This document shows, piece by piece, positions 5,085 to 8,828 of a DNA stretch of 8,828 nt. Both the position numbers and the translations under genes were made by a program. Each line of letters starts with the position of its first letter. Position 1 is the first letter of the stretch. The notes beneath the pieces are model-generated. The model was not told where the DNA came from, did no database searches, and saw only the letters and a list, made by a program, of their open reading frames with translations. Origin of the DNA: an uncultured Eubacteriales bacterium (GTDB lineage: Bacteria > Bacillota > Clostridia > Oscillospirales > Acutalibacteraceae); contig ONWI01000195.1 in assembly GCA_900321515.1 (NCBI GenBank), positions 1 to 8,828 of the forward strand. Reading direction: 5' to 3'.

Positions 5085-6671
5085 TTGTCTGTCAGAATTA
5101 TCAGGCTGTTGTCATCAGCGCTGGTGCTGTCGCTGATGCTCGGCATCGTAAGCGGCTGCGGTAAAGCCGAAAAAAAGCACTTTGTCATGCGGACATTCAG
5201 CACCTTCGGCTCGGAGGATGATGCTAAGGCCTATTCGGAGATATTATCGGAATACACCAAAAGCCACAGGAACGTCGTCATCAATGACACCACCACCACC
5301 AGATCGGGCAGCTACAAGATGGAGCTTTCCATTGCCTCCACATACCGAGGAGCCGGCACTCCCGACGTCATATATTATTCCGCAATTAAAGACATGAGCG
5401 AGCTTTCCGACTTCTTTGTGACCATCGACGATATCCGCAGGGACTATCCTAAATTCGCGTCCAACATTTCGGACGCGGTGATAAACAGCGCCGCCGCCGA
5501 CAACGGCGGAAGATATTGCATTCCCGTTCGCGGACAGTGGCAGGGCATAGTCATCAACGCAGCCCTGTTTCGCAGAAGTTCACTGAAAATTCCCGAAAAA
5601 TGGGACGATATAGTGCGTGCTGCCATGCATTTTGAAAAGAGCAAAGTGTCCCTCTTTGCCAACACACTGGATGAAAGCGGAGCGCTTATCGAATATATGG
5701 TGCGCGGACTGGGCGGAATCGACTCGCTTAATTCCGCTATGAACGGTTCTCCTGACAAAAACTGGAACACTGTGCTTGAAGCTGTGAATATGCTTGACGA
5801 GCTTAACGCGTTTCCGGAAATGCCCAAGGGTTCTTTTGACGACCTTATTTCCCCTTCCGACCTGAAACACACCTCAGCCAAAAAACTCCCCTCCCCGGTG
5901 GAGCGATACAACAGCGGCAAGGCTGCAATACTGCTTATGGACAACACCATGTGCGGTCAGATCAACGCCGATATCGACAGCAGCTACATCGCCCTGCCGG
6001 AAGTCGGAACCGTCAGACCTCCGGAATTTACCACAGCATCCAATTCCTATCCTACACACGCGATCTCAGGACCGGTATATCCGCCGATTACCGCCAACAC
6101 CCTGCCGCCGGAGGATAACGAATCCACCGTCCGCCGTTCCCCCGACCCCACCGGAACCACCGGGACAAACAAAACAACCGTGACGAGCCAAACCACCGTG
6201 ACTACCGAAACCGCAGATCAGGATCAATCGGATGCCGACAGCACACCTGTAAAAAACGAAAACGGACTGTATGTCAGCTTTACCGAAGGATTCTACATAA
6301 CCAAAAAGGCGTACTACGACATGGCAAAGCGGGAGGACGTGCTTGACTTCGTTGAGGCGTTCTTTAACGAAAAGAACGCCGTGAAGCTCTGCGGCAATTA
6401 TCAGGCTCCCGCTCTGAAAACAATAACAAAGGATACAAGGAACGGTCTTACCGGCAAATCAAATATATACAACGGCGTAATCAAATCCGTGCAGACCGCC
6501 GACAGCTTTGTTGTCACCACTCAGACTCAGGCAAACAGCTTCTTCTGGGAACACTGTTCGCTAGCTGTCTCCAGCATGTCCAAAGGGATTCTCTCACAAA
6601 AGGAAGCTCTCTCAATGATTGCCGACACGCAGATCTCGGTTAAGGACATTTACGAAAAGCGTACGCAATGA
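5085..6671 (+). CDS. Family-1-type extracellular solute-binding lipoprotein with Pro/Thr-rich insertion
   Basis: About 528 residues. A lipoprotein signal peptide (RIIRLLSSALVLSLMLGIVSG) ends in lipobox VSGC at Cys25, so the protein is anchored on the outer face of the membrane. The fold resembles ABC sugar-binding proteins of family 1: an early SEILSEYTKSHRNVVI segment, GTPDVIYY, YCIPVRGQWQGIVINAALFRR, PEKWDDIVRAA, YNSGKAAILLMDN, and a C-terminal ENGLYVSFTEGFYITKKAYYDMAKREDVLDFVEAFF helix region. An 80-residue stretch rich in Pro, Thr, Ser and Asp (about residues 308-392, with TTVTSQTTVTTET at its core) is inserted after SSYIALPEVG, just before the part usually continuing as Gly-x-x-Ile-Thr/Ser-Lys. 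GGAG at 5073-5076 is 8 nt before TTG 5085; in-frame ATG 5079 and TTG 5067 are alternatives. No permease gene is in the window. Ligand unknown; an energising or sensing role is possible. Confidence 0.8.
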   Translation: MSVRIIRLLSSALVLSLMLGIVSGCGKAEKKHFVMRTFSTFGSEDDAKAYSEILSEYTKSHRNVVINDTTTTRSGSYKMELSIASTYRGAGTPDVIYYSAIKDMSELSDFFVTIDDIRRDYPKFASNISDAVINSAAADNGGRYCIPVRGQWQGIVINAALFRRSSLKIPEKWDDIVRAAMHFEKSKVSLFANTLDESGALIEYMVRGLGGIDSLNSAMNGSPDKNWNTVLEAVNMLDELNAFPEMPKGSFDDLISPSDLKHTSAKKLPSPVERYNSGKAAILLMDNTMCGQINADIDSSYIALPEVGTVRPPEFTTASNSYPTHAISGPVYPPITANTLPPEDNESTVRRSPDPTGTTGTNKTTVTSQTTVTTETADQDQSDADSTPVKNENGLYVSFTEGFYITKKAYYDMAKREDVLDFVEAFFNEKNAVKLCGNYQAPALKTITKDTRNGLTGKSNIYNGVIKSVQTADSFVVTTQTQANSFFWEHCSLAVSSMSKGILSQKEALSMIADTQISVKDIYEKRTQ

Positions 6672-6685
6672 AAGGATCTTTTTTG

Positions 6686-8128
6686 ATGTACAAAAACAAA
6701 TCCGCCGCCCGATCCAGAATTATCGTATGGACATCTGTAATCGCGTGTACGGCGGTTATGATACTGTCCGCGGCAGCCGCCTCCGGCATGTACCGTCCGA
6801 GCAGCGATTTATTCACATCGACTCTCTGCAGAAATCTTGCGCTTCTCTGCGAGCAGTCGGACTGCGGACTCAGCAAAACTCAGCTGAGTTTAATTGAGCA
6901 CGCCCAGATAAAAAGCATTCGCTACGATGACGCTTCCGACGGGAAAAGGCTTTTCTCTGCCAGACTTATTCTATGCGCTCCTGTCGGCATCCCGGCGGCA
7001 TATACGGATAACCCATCTGAGTATCTCCGGGAGACTGCCGATAATATGTTCAACGGAAATTCCGAGGAAATAGAGATCATCGGAATTTGCGGCGACGGAG
7101 AAAGCGACAATCTTCCGGTCATCGACATAGAAACGCTCACTAAGATTGCTGAGGCTGCCGAAAGAGCGTGGCAAAACGAAAATCTGACCTCCAACAAGAG
7201 CTTTGAATACGCTCTCACCGATATGATAATCCCTGAGCCGTTTCCTGACAGGGTATTCGTGGAAGGCGGCAGCCTTGAGCCCGCTTACGAGGACTGGCTC
7301 GACGAATGCGCCGCTCAGTTCGCCGCCGAAGGCTTGAAGGTGGCAAAGGACGGCGGCACATCCGGGGAAATTGACGATATCCGTGCTGCAATGGAGCAGT
7401 TTGCCACGCCTTATCTCTGTTCGGTCAGGAATATCTCCCTGACCCGTAGCGAAGAAAAAAATGGAATTCTCACGCTTTCTTTCGATTCGCTCGACGTAAT
7501 CTCCACGCTTTCCACGGCAAAGAAGCCCTCGGTCGCCGCCCTCAACAAACTCGCGGGAGTATACTCCGACGAAAGGGCGCTTAAGGTCTCTATAGACGTT
7601 GACCTCACCGAATTTCTCTCCGGCGGCGGAAGACTTAAGCTGCCTTTTTTCCAAATGATCCGCGCCGTCACGGGATACGGTTCCTCCGTGATTACACCTC
7701 TCACCAAAATTAAAATTCCGGACTCCACCCAGGTGATAGCAGGCAAATCCAACGGTCAGTGGCCGCTGGAATTCAAGCGAGCCAAGGGCGACGGCAATGT
7801 TGTCATTGATGTAATAAGCATAGACGAAGCCGGCTCGGAATCTTCCGTGCTGAAAATATTTCTCACCGACGGAGGCAAAATAACTGTCTGCCTGAAAAAA
7901 GGGAGATACCGCCTGAATATGGCAGTCGGTTCCACCTATTACGGAAGCAAGGAATACTTCGGTGCCAACGGAATCTACATGCGCGATACAAACAATATCT
8001 ACACAATTCCTTCAAATGGTCTTAAAACCGTACTTGTGGAGAAACAGCCGGGAGAAAGCATGAATTTTTCCGACTACCTGCTTTCTCAGGAAACAGACCC
8101 TTCACTTATTGACAGATACGATTTTTAA
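6686..8128 (+). CDS. N-terminally membrane-anchored extracytoplasmic protein of unknown function
   Basis: About 480 residues, not recognised. Basic N-terminus, then one hydrophobic segment (about residues 12-34, IIVWTSVIACTAVMILSAAAASG) as membrane anchor or uncleaved signal; no lipobox. A long middle part (35-340) mixes helices with four or five Cys residues and includes FDSLDVISTLSTAKKPSVAALNKLAGVYSDERALKVSIDVDLTEFL. A C-terminal beta-rich domain (about 352-454) contains KITVCLKKGRYRLNMAVGSTYYGSKEYFGANGIYM, recalling the Gly-x-x-(Trp/Tyr)-Tyr-Gly-x-Lys-(Glu/Asp)-x-Phe-Gly motif I associate with surface-exposed Firmicute proteins; this is memory, not a search. AAAGGA (6671-6676) lies 9 nt before ATG 6686, and the upstream stop overlaps a longer alternative start at 6668. 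Last gene of the operon; likely works with the binding lipoprotein on the cell surface, by position only. Confidence 0.75.
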   Translation: MYKNKSAARSRIIVWTSVIACTAVMILSAAAASGMYRPSSDLFTSTLCRNLALLCEQSDCGLSKTQLSLIEHAQIKSIRYDDASDGKRLFSARLILCAPVGIPAAYTDNPSEYLRETADNMFNGNSEEIEIIGICGDGESDNLPVIDIETLTKIAEAAERAWQNENLTSNKSFEYALTDMIIPEPFPDRVFVEGGSLEPAYEDWLDECAAQFAAEGLKVAKDGGTSGEIDDIRAAMEQFATPYLCSVRNISLTRSEEKNGILTLSFDSLDVISTLSTAKKPSVAALNKLAGVYSDERALKVSIDVDLTEFLSGGGRLKLPFFQMIRAVTGYGSSVITPLTKIKIPDSTQVIAGKSNGQWPLEFKRAKGDGNVVIDVISIDEAGSESSVLKIFLTDGGKITVCLKKGRYRLNMAVGSTYYGSKEYFGANGIYMRDTNNIYTIPSNGLKTVLVEKQPGESMNFSDYLLSQETDPSLIDRYDF

Positions 8129-8150
8129 AATTATAATAAAATCATAATAC

Positions 8151-8195
8151 AAAAATATACCCCATCGAAAAAGTCATGCGTTATTCGATGGGGGT
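8151..8195 (-). terminator. Intrinsic terminator between convergent genes
   Basis: CCCCATCGAA (8160-8169) and TTCGATGGGG (8184-8193) form a perfect 10-bp stem with a 14-nt loop. On the minus strand the stem is followed by GTATATTTTTG and further T-rich sequence, so it fits the end of the small lipoprotein gene. On the plus strand no T-tract follows, so it would end the operon poorly unless by another mechanism. Confidence 0.7.
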
Positions 8196-8221
8196 AATAG
8201 TATTTGGCTATGTTCAACTAC

Positions 8222-8241
8222 TTGTCTGAGTTTACAGACAA
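8222..8241 (-). repeat. Short stem-loop directly after the lipoprotein stop
   Basis: TTGTCTG and CAGACAA (7-bp perfect stem, 6-nt loop) lie 6 bp past the minus-strand stop codon and about 30 bp before the terminator hairpin. No T-tract follows; it may protect the transcript 3' end. Modest evidence. Confidence 0.5.
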
Positions 8242-8247
8242 TCAGAA

Positions 8248-8637
8248 TTAATCAACGCTGAAGTTAAAATCACCATTTTGGCATTTTCTGTCTGTCTCAA
8301 CGATAACGTACACTGTGCCGGCTTCAATGTATCCGTTATGTGAATTAATCTCATTGCCGCCGCTAATTGAAAACAGTTCGGTTTTGGTGCCATAGAAGTC
8401 ATAATAAACTTTAGCGCTTCCGGATTCCAATTTTGCCGAATACTTGATGTCGCCTTCGCCCGTACTCTTCAGCTTAAAAACTATCCTGCCATCAAATGAG
8501 TAGAAGCTCATAAACGCAGAAGACGTTTCGTTCAAATGAACAATACCGACGGCTTTATAATTTGACGAATATTCGCTGCACCCTGCCAATGTGAGCAGCA
8601 TAAAAACTGCGACAACTAAAGATAATATCTTTTTCAT
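8248..8637 (-). CDS. Small secreted lipoprotein of unknown function
   Basis: 129 residues. Signal peptide MKKILSLVVAVFMLLTLAG with lipobox LAGC at Cys20, so the mature part (about 110 residues) is lipid-anchored outside the membrane. It is predicted to be mostly beta strand: FDGRIVFKLKSTGEGDIKYSAKLESGSAKVYYDFYGTKTELFSI, then GGYIEAGTVYVIVETDRKCQNGDFNFSVD-like alternation, as in small immunoglobulin-like or carbohydrate-binding sandwiches. I do not recognise a named family. One Cys remains near the C-terminus besides the lipobox one. Start ATG 8637 has a strong GAGGAGG site 4 nt upstream. It has its own promoter at 8794-8822 with a leader of about 150 nt, and it converges on the dipeptidase operon, so it is an independent unit. 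Confidence 0.85.
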   Translation of the reverse strand: MKKILSLVVAVFMLLTLAGCSEYSSNYKAVGIVHLNETSSAFMSFYSFDGRIVFKLKSTGEGDIKYSAKLESGSAKVYYDFYGTKTELFSISGGNEINSHNGYIEAGTVYVIVETDRKCQNGDFNFSVD

Positions 8638-8793
8638 AAATCCTCCTCAAAAAAGTCAAATCTGCCGACTATAAGAGCAAAAAAGGCTGTGTTTCAGCGA
8701 TTCGGTGTTTTGAATTCGTAACATCTTCAAATTTTTTCCTCAAGGATATTTCAATAGGATATCCTTCGTAAATCCAGATTTGCTCACCCAAAT
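8638..8793 (-). promoter_or_regulatory. Long untranslated leader of the small lipoprotein gene
   Basis: About 150 nt lie between the predicted transcript start (about 8787) and ATG 8637. It contains a stem-loop with perfect 8-bp arms AAGGATAT and ATATCCTT (8742-8749 and 8759-8766, 9-nt loop). I see no known riboswitch and no terminator-like hairpin in front of the gene. Confidence 0.45.
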
Positions 8794-8822
8794 ATCTTAT
8801 CACAACAATCAGCCAAAGTCAA
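8794..8822 (-). promoter_or_regulatory. Extended -10 promoter for the small lipoprotein gene
   Basis: On the minus strand TTGACT (8822-8817, five of six) and TAAGAT (8799-8794) are 17 bp apart, with TG one base before the -10 (TGATAAGAT), an extended -10 element. Confidence 0.7.
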
Positions 8823-8828
8823 TCCATA

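Noticed and set aside
8669..8803. Open frame of 44 codons on the minus strand upstream of the small lipoprotein
   Set aside because: Its GTG start would lie upstream of the -10 element, there is no ribosome site, and no family is recognised; it may be a chance frame or a gene remnant.

Overview
The window most likely comes from a spore-forming, Clostridia-like Firmicute, perhaps an uncultured gut or rumen Oscillospirales-type lineage. The grounds are a YlmC/YmxH-type sporulation PRC-barrel protein, the Firmicute-type citrate synthase, GGAG-type Shine-Dalgarno sites, sigma-A-like promoters and two short-lipobox lipoproteins. This is inferred from protein character only; no 16S or other marker is present.

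Left part (1-2786), all minus strand. Reading right to left in the direction of transcription: ylmC/ymxH-like gene; a 187-bp MITE-like element; a near-consensus promoter; a leader with a terminator-like hairpin; a second, diverged 206-bp MITE-like element; citrate synthase (gltA); and, 31 bp further on, the start of NADP-isocitrate dehydrogenase (icd). Citrate synthase and isocitrate dehydrogenase catalyse the first and third steps of the oxidative TCA branch that leads to 2-oxoglutarate and glutamate. The icd frame does not continue as icd. At the Lys-Pro-Ile shared by both proteins it switches in frame into a 67-bp exact copy of the gltA 3' part, which runs to the window edge. This is either a 628-bp tandem duplication or an assembly/amplification chimera.

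Middle and right part (2970-8128), plus strand. A promoter at about 2910-2939 precedes five tightly packed genes: a PepV-like M20 dipeptidase, a membrane-anchored NusG-domain-II protein, a DUF4870/Tic20-like small membrane protein, a family-1-type solute-binding lipoprotein with a long Pro/Thr-rich insertion, and an N-terminally anchored 480-residue protein of unknown function. Overlapping or nearly touching ends suggest one operon. No ABC permease or ATPase accompanies the binding protein within the window.

Right end (8129-8828). Convergent to the operon lies a small minus-strand lipoprotein gene with an extended -10 promoter, a leader of about 150 nt, and a hairpin with a T-rich tail in the shared intergenic space.

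No tRNA, rRNA, CRISPR array or complete transposase gene was seen. The most noteworthy items are the icd-gltA junction, the two MITE-like elements (one splitting the gltA leader, one placed exactly in the ylmC stop codon) with a compensatorily conserved internal hairpin, the attenuator-like hairpin upstream of gltA, and the low-complexity insertion inside the solute-binding protein.
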